A DNA stretch of 64,000 nucleotides from Tetraselmis striata (Eukaryota > Chlorophyta > Chlorodendrophyceae > Chlorodendrales > Chlorodendraceae), in contig VCJN01002089.1 of assembly GCA_006384855.1 (NCBI GenBank), positions 244,717 to 308,716 on the forward strand, written 5' to 3'. Below the pieces are notes generated by a model. It did no database searches, had not been told where the DNA came from, and saw nothing but the letters and a program-made list of their open reading frames with translations. Made by a program: the position numbers and the translations under genes. Positions within the stretch are counted from its first letter, which is position 1, and each line of letters opens with the position of its first letter. This document shows, in pieces, positions 12,040-23,063 of this stretch.

Positions 12040-12780
12040 CCAAGACAAGCCCTCACAGAGGATGTGGGACCACTACGAACAGTCCGTAGGGTCGATGACA
12101 CACATGACACACATGTTGTGCATCATGTACTGGAGACGCAAAGGCGCAAAAGGCGCAAACACAATTAACATCACTTTGCCACTGGTCGAAAGGCGGCTCA
12201 TCTCAAGCGCCACAAATTGAACCAGTTGAGCAATTAATATATCAGCAAAAGCCACCAACTACTGTGGATAATGCTGCACAAACGGAAACCCTCGAATTCC
12301 GAGATATGCAGACTCAAATTGATGAGCTTATATCTGACTATAATAACAGTATGACCAGGGCAATGACTCCTAGGCCTGATCATAACGATGCAACGGCAAC
12401 AACAATAGCAGTCACAATACCCCAGCATGATACCTACCCATCATTCAATTAGAAAGCTTGGGAGGAATTGAACATGATATGGGGGCCGTTCACCCTTGAT
12501 GGGGCGGCAACTGCTGACACCACAAAGGTAATGGTTAGCTATTGTTCCCCAACCAACGCTTTTCTGGATGCTGACATTACTAACCATCATGTGTGGCTGA
12601 ACCCACCATTTGAGAAAATATCTGAGTTTATCGCCGGCTTCAAAAGGAAGCGCAGGCGGAATCCATACAATATTTCTGCAGTCATTGCAAGTGGAAAAAC
12701 AATAAAAATGTTCAGCACATTCTGAACACATACCGTAAGATCCACCATTATCCAAAGGGTGCATACTTGTATGACATCCC
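12040..12780 (+). pseudogene. E1 pol start with Dam-like methyltransferase domain
   Basis: The frame carries TEDVGPLR...RRVDDTHDT at 12050-12150, shared with E2, then MQTQIDELISDYN at about 12306. The domain beginning WEELNMIWGPFTLDGAATA follows, with FCSP-like CSPTNAF, DADITNHHVW and LNPPFEKI. The NPPF motif with upstream FTLD is the signature of phage-type N6-adenine methyltransferases (Dam family, PF05869-like). A TAG at 12450 replaces the CAG seen in E2, and a frameshift ends the domain near 12725. It is probably inactive here. Confidence 0.7.
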
Positions 12781-13697
12781 TGATCCCCAAAAACCATAAA
12801 GAGCGGATACTAATGGGTCCGACTCCATTCTCAGTCGATGTAGATTTGGCTGATCAAACTGTGGAGGACAGAGTGCGTGACAAAGCGCACAACATAACAC
12901 AACAATATGAAATCCCCACAGCAAATTTTACCTCTCAGACTGTTGAAAGAGATATGTTGAAGGCAAAGGGTAAAATCAAAGCCAACCATGATATCATGTC
13001 TGATAAAGTTGAAATACTGATTGACAATGCTGCCCAGCGAGAATTCATCTCGTGGGATATTGTACAAAAATATGACCTACCAGTGAAATTGCTGGATCAA
13101 GCAATAAAAACACAACTGGCAGATGGCACAACATACAAGATCTCTCGGCACTATGTAACAATAACGCTTCACTTTGAGGCAAGTTATACCACAGAGGCTA
13201 ATTTTGTTTGCCTCCCCAGTAACAATAACTGGGATGTCATATTAGGCATTCCATGGCTCAGAAAAAATAATCAAGATATCCATTGGGATGATGGAACTAT
13301 ACACGAGAGACAGACAGATGCTACACTGTTTGGCTGTGAGGTCCAACCCAGACCAGCAGTAGTAAGTATCTTGTCGGCAAACCAGATGGCTAAGCTGCTT
13401 TACACCTCAGCGGAACCAATAAACAATGCAGATGCAACATCATTCTTTATAGCCACTCTGAAAGAAGACTTTATTGATACCCAGACATCACAAACAAAAA
13501 CAGATGATCCGCAGGTACACACTGATTTTGGTCAACAATATAATGAAAAAATGAATATTATAAAGCAATATGGTCACAATAAGAACACCTTAACAGACCT
13601 GCCACCGAGCAGAGGAAAATATGATCACAGTATACCTACCATACCTGATGCTAACCCGCCGAAAGGTCACATTTATAAATGTATCCCGCGGAGCTAA
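12781..13697 (+). pseudogene. E1 aspartic protease region
   Basis: A 300-residue open stretch carries the retroviral-type aspartic protease signature as ILIDNAAQREFIS, where the usual DSGA or DTGA appears as DNAA. It ends in a linker toward the reverse transcriptase. E2 has DSAA at the same place, so the lineage uses a non-standard active-site triplet. The downstream end (13690) is shifted out of frame relative to the reverse transcriptase. Confidence 0.75.
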
Positions 13698-14468
13698 CTG
13701 AGCTGAAAAACAGCTAACACAGTACCTGGAGAAAAACTGGATCCGACCCAGTTACTCACCATTTGCAGCTCCGGCACTGTTTGCCAGAAAATCTGATGGC
13801 ACTCTCCGGATGTGCATTGACTATAGATCGCTGAACAAAATAACATTGGGTACACAATATCCTTTGCCCAGAATTGATACTATATTGGACCGTATTGCCA
13901 CATGCAAATGATGGACTTGCTTAGACTTGTCCAAGGCATACCATCAGATCCGTGTGAAGGAGGAAGATGTCTTAAAAACACCTTCATCACTCAATTGGGT
14001 CAATTTGAGATGAGAGTCCGGCCATTTGGCCTGAAAACAGCGCCAGGCGGATTCCAATCTTATACTAACGCAGTTTTTAACGGGACTGTTGATGACACAC
14101 ATCAGGATGCGAATATCCTTGATGATTTTGTAGTCTGCTATCTCGATGATAGCATCATATTCAGCGACACTCCGGAGCAACATAATGACCATATTGATCA
14201 GGTACTTGCGAGATTGCGCAAACATCATCTTTACCTGAACCCCCAAAAATCACAATGGGGTAAAAAGCAAATAATATACCTGGGTCACCGTATAACGGAA
14301 AAGGGCCAATTCCCTGACCCTGAAAAAATAAAAGCAGTCACAGAATGGCCGGTCCCAAAGTCTGTTACAGACGTGAGAGCCTTTTTAGGCTTTGTAGGAT
14401 ATTATCGATCATTTTTTGAGGACTTTGCTGCAATAGCGAAGGCCCTATTTGATCTGACAACCAAATAA
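13698..14468 (+). pseudogene. E1 reverse transcriptase
   Basis: Reverse transcriptase motifs occur in order: MCIDYRSLNKIT, DLSKAYHQI (interrupted by a frameshift near 13910), FGLKTAPGGFQS and the catalytic YLDD (VVCYLDDSIIFSD), then LGHRITEKG and FLGFVGYYRSF. The frame ends at TAA (14466), where E2 reads GCA. It is very similar to E2, so they are recent relatives, but this copy is not functional. Confidence 0.9.
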
Positions 14469-14514
14469 TATATTTCCGGCCTGGACTGACACCCACCAAC
14501 ATGCTTTTGATCGC

Positions 14515-15093
14515 ATGAAATATAAAATGACACACGCCCCGGTTCTAATGAATCCCATCACTGGCCCGGGCGCAGAGTTCGTGGTCACAACTGATGCCAA
14601 CAAATATGCTTTGGGGGCGGTGCTCATGCAAAAAGACCCGAATGCCGGACAGATGGGTCCTGTAGCTTACCTGGCAAAGGTCTTGAGGGGTGCGCAACTG
14701 CGCTATTCCACCTATGATACTGAATTTCTGGGAGTAGTGATTGCTCTCCAGCATTGGCGACATTATTTGGAAGGGTGTAAACATTTCACCATAGTCACTG
14801 ACCAGACCACCCTCCGTCATCTATCTGCCAACACAAGAAAAGCTCAGCAGAAAACATGCTGGTTGGTCCCAAATCATATCACCATATATGGACAATATGG
14901 ACATTGTCTATAAAAAAGGATCTCAAAATATGGCAGATGCTCTGAGCAGGCGACACGATCTGAAACATCTGAAGGCATTATTGGATGCATACTATATGCA
15001 GACCTTTGATGAGGATCTGGAGCACATCACTGAATGGCTCAACCTTACCACTGTCTCGATACAGTTGGATAAACAATTCCTCAACAATATCAA
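14515..15093 (+). pseudogene. E1 RNase H, truncated
   Basis: RNase H of the Ty3/gypsy kind, with TTDANKYALGAV (first Asp), the YDTEFLGVVIALQHW Glu and the IVTDQTTLRHL Asp. The frame then shifts and continues to NMADALSRRHDL, the usual end of RNase H. Sequence stops at 15093 with no integrase. E2 has lost part of this domain, so E1 is the better guide to it. Confidence 0.85.
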
Positions 15094-15176
15094 TTGCTGT
15101 GTATTAATGATTTTATTTAGTAATGCTTTCATCGGTGGATTTGTTACTGGCGTTTTCGCACCAGTCGTCGTTTAAG
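15094..15176. repeat. 80-bp direct repeat, right copy
   Basis: Matches 8134-8213 with an extra ATT and single-base changes, and directly follows the truncated E1 pol. Between 15177 and 15580 no gene is supported. A piece of a dispersed repeat (TTCTGCTTAAATGTAGGC...) lies at about 15293-15370, also found at 27090 and, reversed, at 53530. Confidence 0.85.
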
Positions 15177-15730
15177 TCGTCTCTGCCGGAGCGTCGTTTT
15201 CCTACTTCGTCGCTGCTACCAGTACCCGGACTGTAAATTATTCTGCGGTCCCGCAAACTACACATCAAGTCACGACGATCATGTCAAGAGGGTTCTGCTT
15301 AAATGTAGGCCTTTTCCTCCCCCAGTACTTTGCGTGCATTCTCCGGACGCTCTCCCTGTAACCAAAGAGTTCATCATGTCAATACGATCGTGTCGGTACA
15401 GTATCCCGATCTTGCCGCCAGCTCCAGCACCGACGACACCAAGCGCCTCTGCAAGTCCGCAGGGTCTTCAGCAAGTCTGTAGAAGTCACAAGCACAACAT
15501 CCAGCTGGTTTTAACCTACTGTCACGGCTACTGCTGAAAGGCCGCGCATCAGCGTCCGCTCGACGCGCCACCCGGTAGATATGTCTGATGAGGACGACCG
15601 CCACATCGCCGCGGCGATAGACCTACGCTACCGCCCGGGCGTGCAGGCGGTGTGCAGCTTTATTTGCAACGAAACGTTCCGAGAAGGTGACGGCCCCAAA
15701 TATAGGAGAGGTTAACTGGCTCGATTCAAG

Positions 15731-16618
15731 ACGGCGGCTAGCCACAGAGCGGCCAGACTGCTTGCTCACAACCTCTGGCTGGGGGCGCAGGAGACAAGGT
15801 TGACTTCATCTGCATAATGGAGGGCACCACAGACTCCAACGTGGATAGCTCCTTGGTGCGTGTGCCCTTCACTGACATCCCATCCCATGCTGATGGGCTG
15901 AGGGCCACCACAGCATGCAGTGAACTGAGCAAACCCAGGGCGGGTGGCGTAGGTAGAGCCATGTTGACATGGGTACGTAGCAGATATATGCTTCGACTGT
16001 TCAGTCCCTCTGAAACCAACGGCGGGCTTCGCTTTTTGCAGCTGTGGTGACTCCCGCAAAGAAGTGATTGCAGTAACTGGCAGGATTGTCCCACATGGCA
16101 GGTGGCGCAGATACGTGAGCAAATCCTGTCTATGTGCACCGAGGACATTGGCGACAAACTTGTCAATCAGGTGACTTTATAGCGTTTCCGACTGCGTTTC
16201 CGCATTTCTGCTCCAGAGGCTTGGGGTCAGGCGGCACCGTCTGCTTGTTTGTCAAGCACTTGTAGGACATTGCCCCCTGCATGTCACACCCAATGCGCAA
16301 GGGCACTGCATGAAGAAGGGCATGGAGCGGGCATGTCTATTATGGCATGTATATTTACATGCATTCTCAAGTGCTGCTGGTTCTCCTTGCTGTGGCTAGG
16401 TCCCGTACGACGTGCACGTGGTTTCGGGGTCCTTGGCAGCGGCGTTTGTGGTGGATGCCATCGTGGATGTATCCCGCAAGCTGGAGGCAGCTCTGGTAGT
16501 GGTGGGCACACATGGGCGCGGTCGCATTCAGGAGTTCTTCCTGGGCAGCGTGGCTTCAGGACTCCTGAGAAACAGCCCGGTGCCAGTGGCAGTGATCAGG
16601 CCACCAGAAAGCATTTGA
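15731..16618 (+). CDS. Universal stress protein (UspA family), 3+ exons
   Basis: The last exon (16400-16618) ends with the hallmark of UspA domains: VVGTHGRGRIQEFFLGSVAS then NSPVPVAVIRP, the G-x2-G-x9-G(S/T) nucleotide-binding loop and final strand. Splicing gives exon a, ending at 15972 (TGG before GTACGT), exon b, 16102-16170 (23 codons), and exon c, 16400-16618, all in phase 0. Exon a carries GDKVDFICIMEG, the second strand of the fold. Upstream, KTAASHRAARLLAHNLW (from about 15731) fits the first helix but lies one base out of frame, across a GGGGG at 15781-15785, so either a base is missing or the gene is broken. The N-terminal strand and start codon were not found; an ATG at 15581 is a candidate first exon whose splice phase does not match. 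Members are soluble, often ATP-binding stress proteins; which role applies cannot be told. Confidence 0.75.
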
Positions 16619-18990
16619 GGATATGGGCTGCCAGAGCATGCCTCCACGAAGTGAGGCAAGAGCGGGGGGGGGGGGGGGGGGGCACATGGCGTACATGTGG
16701 TCGAGATAGGGCAAACTAATCATTCTGCAGACCATCAAATGTATAAACTGACACTACATAGCTGCAGCGCTGTCATCATTCTGCTTTGAAGCAATGTTCT
16801 CTCCAACTCTGGGAAACTCACTGCAGAATTCTGGAGAATAGCACCACTGGAACTGCATCACTGGGAGACATCATAGCATCATGCCATCATCCTCCAGCCT
16901 TCAGGTCACAACCTCAGGTCCAAGCACGACCAGTGGAGTGCAGCCTTGTGCTCTTTGTCTGCACATGCAGAGTGGATTCATGCAGCGGCTGCCATAGAAC
17001 TGCCACGGACCATGTAAGATTCGCATTCTTGGTGCATGGCCTGCTGCACAGTCTGCGCATGTGTCGCGCTACGGGTGATGATATGGGAATGATAGCATGG
17101 GCTGGTTGCTACGGAACGGTGTGGGTGCAAGACAGGACATTTGCACACTGTCTGCGAATTCTTGCCGTCAGCGCTAAAGCATAGCAGCATGAATCTTTGC
17201 AGTCTTGATTGTGTTTTTGATATTTCATTGTGACAGCAGGGAAGAAATGCAAGAGGATGTAGAAGCTGCAGCTCATCACATGAGCACAGAGTCTGCTTTG
17301 CATCGATGGAGACGTGAGTCTTGCTTGCAGCAAGACCGGGCAGTGGCTGCACAGCATGTTGTCAAGTATAACACTGGAGTGGCTGTCAGCGCGCGGTGCA
17401 TTCGCTGATAATGTCCTGTTATTTCAATTCGCCCTGCGAGCATCGAAGCCATGACACTGTCAGAATCGTACAAAGGCATGGCACCAACCTACTGGCTTGC
17501 ACATGTGACTCCAGCATGCCCTTAGAACCAAGCGGGGTTTTGCCAAAACTATATTGCTGTGGTGCCACTGATGGAATCGACATAGCGTACACAGTATAAA
17601 CACAGCCGTCCATGCCATCAATACGCGGTATCCAGTACCTCCGATTGACTGTCCCCACAGAGCAACTGCCTGCGCTTGACTATGCTGACCCGTGCTATCC
17701 GCCACAGGTAATTAGAAAAACAACCAGACACGACCGCCCACTACTGGGGCTGCTTCGAGGGAGAAGTGCTCGACTGGATCGCTCGACTGGATCGTGTCAT
17801 GCTTAGTGGTTACTTTCCGCTGTTTGCAGGTTCGTCGCGATATTGTGACGACCAGAGATCACTGATATTTCGTGTAGCGGGTTGTTAGCATTGCAGGGAT
17901 TCTTAGACTGTCAGTTTTATAACACGACCTGCTTACTTACTGGATGTTGTTGTCTGCACCGCCATTTCTGCCATGTCCTCAGAGTCCCGATACTCCTGCC
18001 TCCCCCCCCCCCCCTACACACACACACAACAACCTCACACTCACACACACACACACACACACACACACATTCTCCCTCTTCTGGAGCCAGTAAGCGACAC
18101 CGACCGGCTGTTTACTGTCACTTTTGGAATTTAGGAGTACACAGAGTACAAGATTCAGTAGTTGCTACCGTTTGCTGAATGCGTGATGCAACTAATCACC
18201 CTATTTAGCTATTATTTTCGACACCATTTCTGTTCTGGCGACGAATTCGATACTCAGCGAGATAGCATAACGTGCGCTTGTCAGAATTTGACGTTCTTGA
18301 GTGCCTCGCTAAGTCTGGAGTACAACATAGGGGTGCACAAACGGGAGAATGTGCACATCAATCAATCAATGGGCAGCAATGAATCGTTACACCGCCTAAT
18401 TTTCCCAACGGAATTCGAAATGCTGCAGCAATAGTAGTAGCGCGTCGCCTTTGGTACTGAACTGGTTCACAAGGGTTCAACAGGGGTTTATATTTATAGC
18501 GCGACAGGCCGCAGGGCTGAAATAGTACCTACCGGCTGTCCCCGAGATGTCGCATGATGACCTCACGAGACGCTGGAGTGAAGAATATTGCTAGATACCT
18601 GTAGGAGCTAGCAGGCAATGAAAATTCAATTTCAATATGCAATACCGATCTGTCACGTAGTGCCATTGCGACTGCGACTGTCGACACGCCGAGCCGTGTA
18701 CTTTGCGCCCAGTGCATGCATGTGCGAATACATCCCGCGTCGTCCCCGAGTGCCGCGGCGACGGCGGGGATGGAATCGAAAGAGGCCGGCCGTAGCTTGA
18801 GATGTAATTACATTATGTGTTTCCCATAGAGGAACCTTACAGATAGCAGCAAGTCCTAAGAACAACTCAGTCTGAGCAATGGAGAGCGGCATACTAGCAC
18901 ATTGTAACTAATATAATTACATGAGCTAGCAGCAGAAGGCGTTATCAGGAAATCACCAAAAAAGGACAATCGGAAAGGTCCTCATAAAAG
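16619..18990. other. No gene recognised; UTR-like and simple repeats
   Basis: After the universal stress protein stop there is a poly-G tract (about 16663-16682) and a TGTAA at about 17012. A (CA)n microsatellite lies at about 18039-18069, preceded by a poly-C run. A piece near 18917 (ATTACATGAGCTAGCAGCAG) recurs at about 58023 and 59813. Short open frames occur on both strands, none with family motifs or convincing splicing. Confidence 0.4.
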
Positions 18991-19049
18991 TAACTAATAT
19001 CATGAGACTATGCAAGTACATCTAATAATATAAGGTACATATGCCTACT

Positions 19050-19175
19050 AATGTACATCCCTTGTCCGCTCGGTTGAGCGGTCGTCTCGTACGCAAGAGA
19101 TACCGGGTTTGATTCCTGGCCGATGTATTTTCGGCAATATCGTCCCGGCGTAGTGTCCTGGGTTTCCCCGGTTGA
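19050..19175 (+). repeat. tRNA-derived SINE-like or decayed tRNA sequence
   Basis: From 19059 the sequence has a D-arm-like CCGC(TCGGTTGA)GCGG. Next comes an anticodon-like hairpin TCTC...GAGA, then a T-arm CCGGG-TTTGATT-CCTGG whose loop and stem match the Pol III B box (GGTTCGANTCC with one change). The acceptor stem pairs only partly and the anticodon loop is 8 nt, so a working tRNA is unlikely. A tRNA-like head followed by unrelated sequence (TATTTTCGGCAATATCG) is how SINEs look. No other full copy was seen in the window. Confidence 0.4.
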
Positions 19176-19289
19176 TGCATCCGCAGATGGGTCGGCAGAT
19201 GTGGCCATGAGGCAGCCACGAAGGTCAGTCTCATGATAACGATGCGAAGCTATACTCTTCCAACGAATAATGGCGTGGTGATGAGCAGT

Positions 19290-20349
19290 CATGATCGTGA
19301 TACTGACTACGCGGTCGTGTAGCATCTCCGAAGCGATAAAACACGCCCGTGCGGCTACGATTCTCAACTGCCGACCCCAATCTATAGCCATTTTGGCACG
19401 GCCGAAGAGCATATATGCCAGTAATTAAATGCGGGGGAGCCGTTATTTGATAGTGTGATATAGAGAGGGGTTCCGCAAAGCCGCAAATAAACTACGAGGG
19501 AGGGGGGGGGGTCCACCAGCAAGGGCATCATGGTAAGGTTATACTTCGGTGTATGTGGTATTGCCACAATCGTAAAGCAAACACGGAGCCGTATAACACA
19601 CCCGCGCGGCTAGATTGTCGGCTGACGAACTCGTATACATGGATCTTATATGGCCGACGACCAGATTCTCAGCTGCCGACCCCCATATATATGCTTATAT
19701 AAAGCAATATTACACGGGATACTGCCATAATATTATGCGGGACTCGAACAATAAAAGCGGCGGACTCGTATGATGTAGATCGAGAATACGTCTGCAAAGC
19801 CGCAATTATGAGCGGCGGGGCGCCATCACCCATGGCAGCATGCCCTCATGATCAATTTACTGTGGTGTATTTGGATGGTAGTGCCGCAGTCGCAAAGCAT
19901 ATATACGACGGAGCCGTATACCACACCCGTTCGGCTAGATTGATAGCTGCCAACCCCACGGGTATGTATGTAGCAATATTATATAGCCGACGAGGACCAG
20001 GTTCTCAGCTGCCGGCCCCATAGCGACTATATACTTATGTATAGCAATTTTACATCGCAACCGCGCAGCACAACCGACGGCCGTGTTGCGCGACTTGCAA
20101 AATAAAAGCGGAAGAGTCGTGTGATAAAGAGTAGAAAGGGTCCTCAAAGCCGCAAGTATGTGCACGCAACGGCGGGCCGACCACACCAATGGCAGCACCA
20201 TGCCCTTACAATACAATTCCTGGGGTGTGTGGTTTTGTCGCAGTCATATAAAGCATATACGGATCCGTATAACACACCCATGCGATGTGATTGTCAGCTG
20301 TCGGACTTCAGACTTCTCCGACCGCCGTTTTCTCCGTTGTTAAGAGAGT
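19290..20349. repeat. Diverged tandem repeats, about 330 bp
   Basis: The block ending ACGGAGCCGTATAACACACC...CGGCTAGATTGTCAGCTG... recurs near 19583, 19910 and 20245 (about 327-335 bp apart), with a more diverged copy near 19330. Each is preceded by a CCGCAA...GGTATTGC(C)(A)GTC-type stretch. The last copy is interrupted at 20366 by the LINE fragment. Confidence 0.6.
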
Positions 20350-20365
20350 AGTACTTTATTCCCGT

Positions 20366-21317
20366 ATTCCCGGTATGCTGGCCCGTTTTGAGGATGCTGG
20401 CGTGGATTTCACTCCTTCAACTTGGGCGGTCGCGTACGCTGATCACGTGGCACGTTGCTCTGGGGGCGACTCCAATCACGCCGTACACGAGTGGGCGGCA
20501 CATGGCCTTTCCGACATTTGCCACGACGTGAAGTCCGCGCGCGCTGGGCGTGGGTGTCCATATCCTCACGGACCCGTCGGTGCTTGTTTCTCTTCCGAAG
20601 GGCAGCGACGGCCGGCCGGCCGATGTTGAGCTTTTTGGGTATGGCGGTATCCGCGGGAACACGGTTGCTGTCGATACCACCATTCATTGCTTCTATCCTC
20701 GGCGTGTCAAGGTCGGATCCAACGACTGCTTTGCGGGCTGCGGAGCGCCACAAAATCCAGAAGTATGACGAGGGTGTCCGAAACGCCGCCGGCATGCTTC
20801 GCTTTGTTCCTTTCGCCGTTTCCGACTTTGGCTCGCTGGCCCCGCACGCTGAGGCTTTCTTGGTGGAGCTCGCGAAAGCTAGCCACACACACACTGGCCA
20901 AAAAATCGGCCAGCTCTTATCTGCGTGGCGCCGCCGTTTCTCCTTGCTCATCAACATGGCACATGCAGACAAGCAAGGTTCTTGGCGGGGTCGCGGCCGC
21001 GCGTGCAGCACGTGATGGTGCTCCTGCGCCTGCGTCGCATCGCTCGTCGGCATGTGTTGCTATGATGACCCGGGTCATTGGCTGCAAGCGTCCTCGCCGC
21101 GGCTGATAGCCTACCCCGGGGCGGTGGTCCCTTTGGTTCCTGGCAGCTAAGCGACTTCGTGGTTCCCTTGGCTCCTCCTTGGTTCTTGGCTCCCTGGCCT
21201 CCTGCTCGACCTTGGTTTCAGGCTTATGTCTCTCTTTTGCTGGCAACCTTTCATAGTTGCTGTTAGTTCTGTTTGTAGTGCGCATGTGTGAAACCCCTGA
21301 TGTAATAATAATATATA
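20366..21317 (+). mobile_element. 5'-truncated non-LTR retroelement with 16-bp target duplication
   Basis: The 16-bp AGTACTTTATTCCCGT occurs immediately before (20350-20365) and after (21318-21333) this segment. Between them, GSDGRPADVELFGYGG at about 20600-20660 is followed, in another frame, by RAAERHKIQKYDEGVRNA and LRFVPFAVSDFGSLAPHA (20740-20870). RPADV...YD...FVP(F/L)A is the C-terminal block that follows the reverse transcriptase in many algal and animal non-LTR elements (family knowledge). The segment ends in AATAATAATATATA before the right duplication, as expected for a LINE 3' tail. The frameshift between the two blocks shows decay. The reverse transcriptase itself is missing through 5' truncation. 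Confidence 0.8.
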
Positions 21318-21333
21318 AGTACTTTATTCCCGT

Positions 21334-22264
21334 GTTGGAAGCCATGTGGACAAGGCCGGCGGAGTGCGGTCTCCTCGGAGTACCGTACCTGCCGCCACCA
21401 TGGCCAGCCCCCCCCCCCCCCCCCCACTAACTTCGTTTGTCCTCCACGCTTTCACTGAACCTCTATCTGCCAATTAACCAATTTCGGCTCATGTGTATGT
21501 AACAGAGCTTGCGCGATACGTTTTTGGCAAGAGCATACTCAACTTTGAAATGCATGCGGTCCGGCTGCGTGCAGGCTTCCGAGTGCGGGGGGCCAGACAG
21601 CAGGCCAGGCAGGGTTATAGGCAAGGATTAATCCATATATACGTACAGGGTAGCGTTTTCATCCGCGCGCGCACCTTTGCGGCGCGGCTGTCGGCAGGAA
21701 CTCAGTAGCATTCGTCCTGCTCTGCACGTCAGAGCCGTTGTCAGCTCCTGGGGTACCTGCAGCCACCCCTCGCCGGTCAGGCGGGTCACTTTCACCGGTA
21801 AGGGTTACGATAGCGCCAGGGACGCAGTTGTCCCACAGCGACAGTGCAACTGCTCCCTCGCGAGAGCATATTTGTGCTCCGCCACCGCTCGGTTCCGCTA
21901 CTTCGTGTCACAAGCGCCCGCGGCTTCTTCAACAACACCACCGGCCACCAGCCCGAAGCTCTGCCAGTGCTGAATACGCCTAGCATCTATGCGCAGCGGT
22001 TGTGGAGTCATATCGGCGGGCTGACGAGCCCAGGCATTCTAACGTTTGGCGCAGTCGCGGGCAGCATAGCTGGTCAGCAGCTTCCGCAAGCTCTCGCTAC
22101 CTGCAGGGGCAGTTTTACGAAAACTTCATTTGAAATTCCAAAGGGTTCGATTAAGTACTGCGAACCGGAGCGTCACAGGCTCTCGCTGCACTGTGGAGTT
22201 GGCTGCTGTCCAGCACAGGGTGTGAAGCCTCAGCAATACCAAGCGGACGTCGGAAAGTGGTGGA
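21334..22264 (+). other. Probable 5' part of the downstream gene, exons unresolved
   Basis: A poly-C tract lies at about 21409-21425. From about 21690 the sequence becomes GC-rich and Ser/Ala/Pro-coding in several short frames (for example PAATPRRSGGSLSPV), with many possible AG acceptors. It may hold first exons of the coiled-coil gene at 22265, but no splice set could be chosen with confidence. Confidence 0.3.
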
Positions 22265-23063
22265 ATGGGAGTGGAACGCCATCACAGCGAGCTGGAGGAG
22301 GCAAACGCTAAAATCGCAGCTCTTACAAGGGAGAGGGACTACCTCGACGAGCAGGTCTCTCGGCTGCAGGGAGCTTTGGACGCCCGCGGGCGAGAGTGCG
22401 CGCAGACGTCAGAGCAGCTCGCCATCGCTGTCGCAGCGAAAAATATGATGCTGCAACGCATGGAGCAGCAGCAGCAACTCTGGCGCGATCGGACGGATGA
22501 GATATTGCTTAGGGCCGCAGTTGACCTCAACCGCCAGGTGCGCGAAACTGGACATGCGCTGCTGTGTTTGCAGGCGGTGCAGATTGTACGGCTTTTCCAT
22601 TTCTTCCCTTCTCGTTTACTGCGCTCTGATTGTAGTCACACCTTCTGCTGGTTTTCACCAACGGGGATTATTGAACGCTCAATTCCAGGCCCGGGAACTG
22701 GGGCGAAAGCGGTCCAGGAACCAGTGCAGCTGCTGTTCCGACAGGGGAGACGAAGAAGCGCCGCCGCAGCTATCGGTACCTAAGCTTGGCGCAACCGCAC
22801 CTGACGACTTCCAGATCCCTGGCTCGCCAGGAGGATCGGACCTCAGCAACGGCAGTTGCGTTCTGGGTGGAGACCCAATGCGCCCTTGTGTTGGCCAGTC
22901 TTTGCCCGCGTGCCTGGAACAGCCAGCAAGCTCACGTTCGCAGTTACAAGAGTCCAGATGCGGCGCTTCAGGCGGCTCGAGCCCAACGCAACCTCCGAGG
23001 ACCTCCAGCGGGAGGTCGACCACTGGCGTGTTCTCAATTTTGTCGGATACTATGTCAGAATGA
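22265..23063 (+). CDS. Coiled-coil protein with Ser/Pro-rich tail, two exons
   Basis: Exon 1 (22265-22585) is a clear coiled coil: HSELEEANAKIAALTRERD through LQGALDARGRECAQTSEQL and RMEQQQQLW, about 107 residues with heptad spacing. A phase-0 intron (22586-22688, GTACGG to TTCCAG) joins it to ARELGRKRSRNQ (22689) and then a low-complexity Ser/Gly/Pro tail ending FSILSDTMSE and TGA at 23063. A stop 42 nt upstream of the ATG in the same frame allows ATG 22265 as the start, but upstream exons are possible. No named family was recognised. A TGTAA at about 23289 could be the poly(A) signal. The tail exon is less certain than the coiled coil. Confidence 0.5.

Larger units (their letters stand above)
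8214..15093 (+). mobile_element. Ty3/gypsy retrotransposon E1, decayed and 3'-truncated
   Basis: The element starts with a 212-bp LTR (8214-8425, TGTGAGG to CCTCACA), followed by a primer-binding-like TGGTGCTTCTACC, a leader with tandem repeats, gag remains and pol remains (Dam-like domain, protease, reverse transcriptase, RNase H). It stops abruptly at 15093, after the RNase H and before any integrase, and no right LTR is present. It is a close relative of E2 at 40520-53079, with many in-frame stops and frameshifts. The base composition is clearly more AT-rich than the host genes. It is flanked by an 80-bp direct repeat, far longer than the 5-bp duplication expected for this family. Confidence 0.9.

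Noticed and set aside
15581..15715. ATG-started 44-codon ORF as first exon of the universal stress protein gene
   Set aside because: No donor/acceptor pair gives a matching phase without a stop, so it was left out of the model.
19059..19132. Functional tRNA gene
   Set aside because: The acceptor stem has two mismatches and the anticodon loop is 8 nt without a normal anticodon context.
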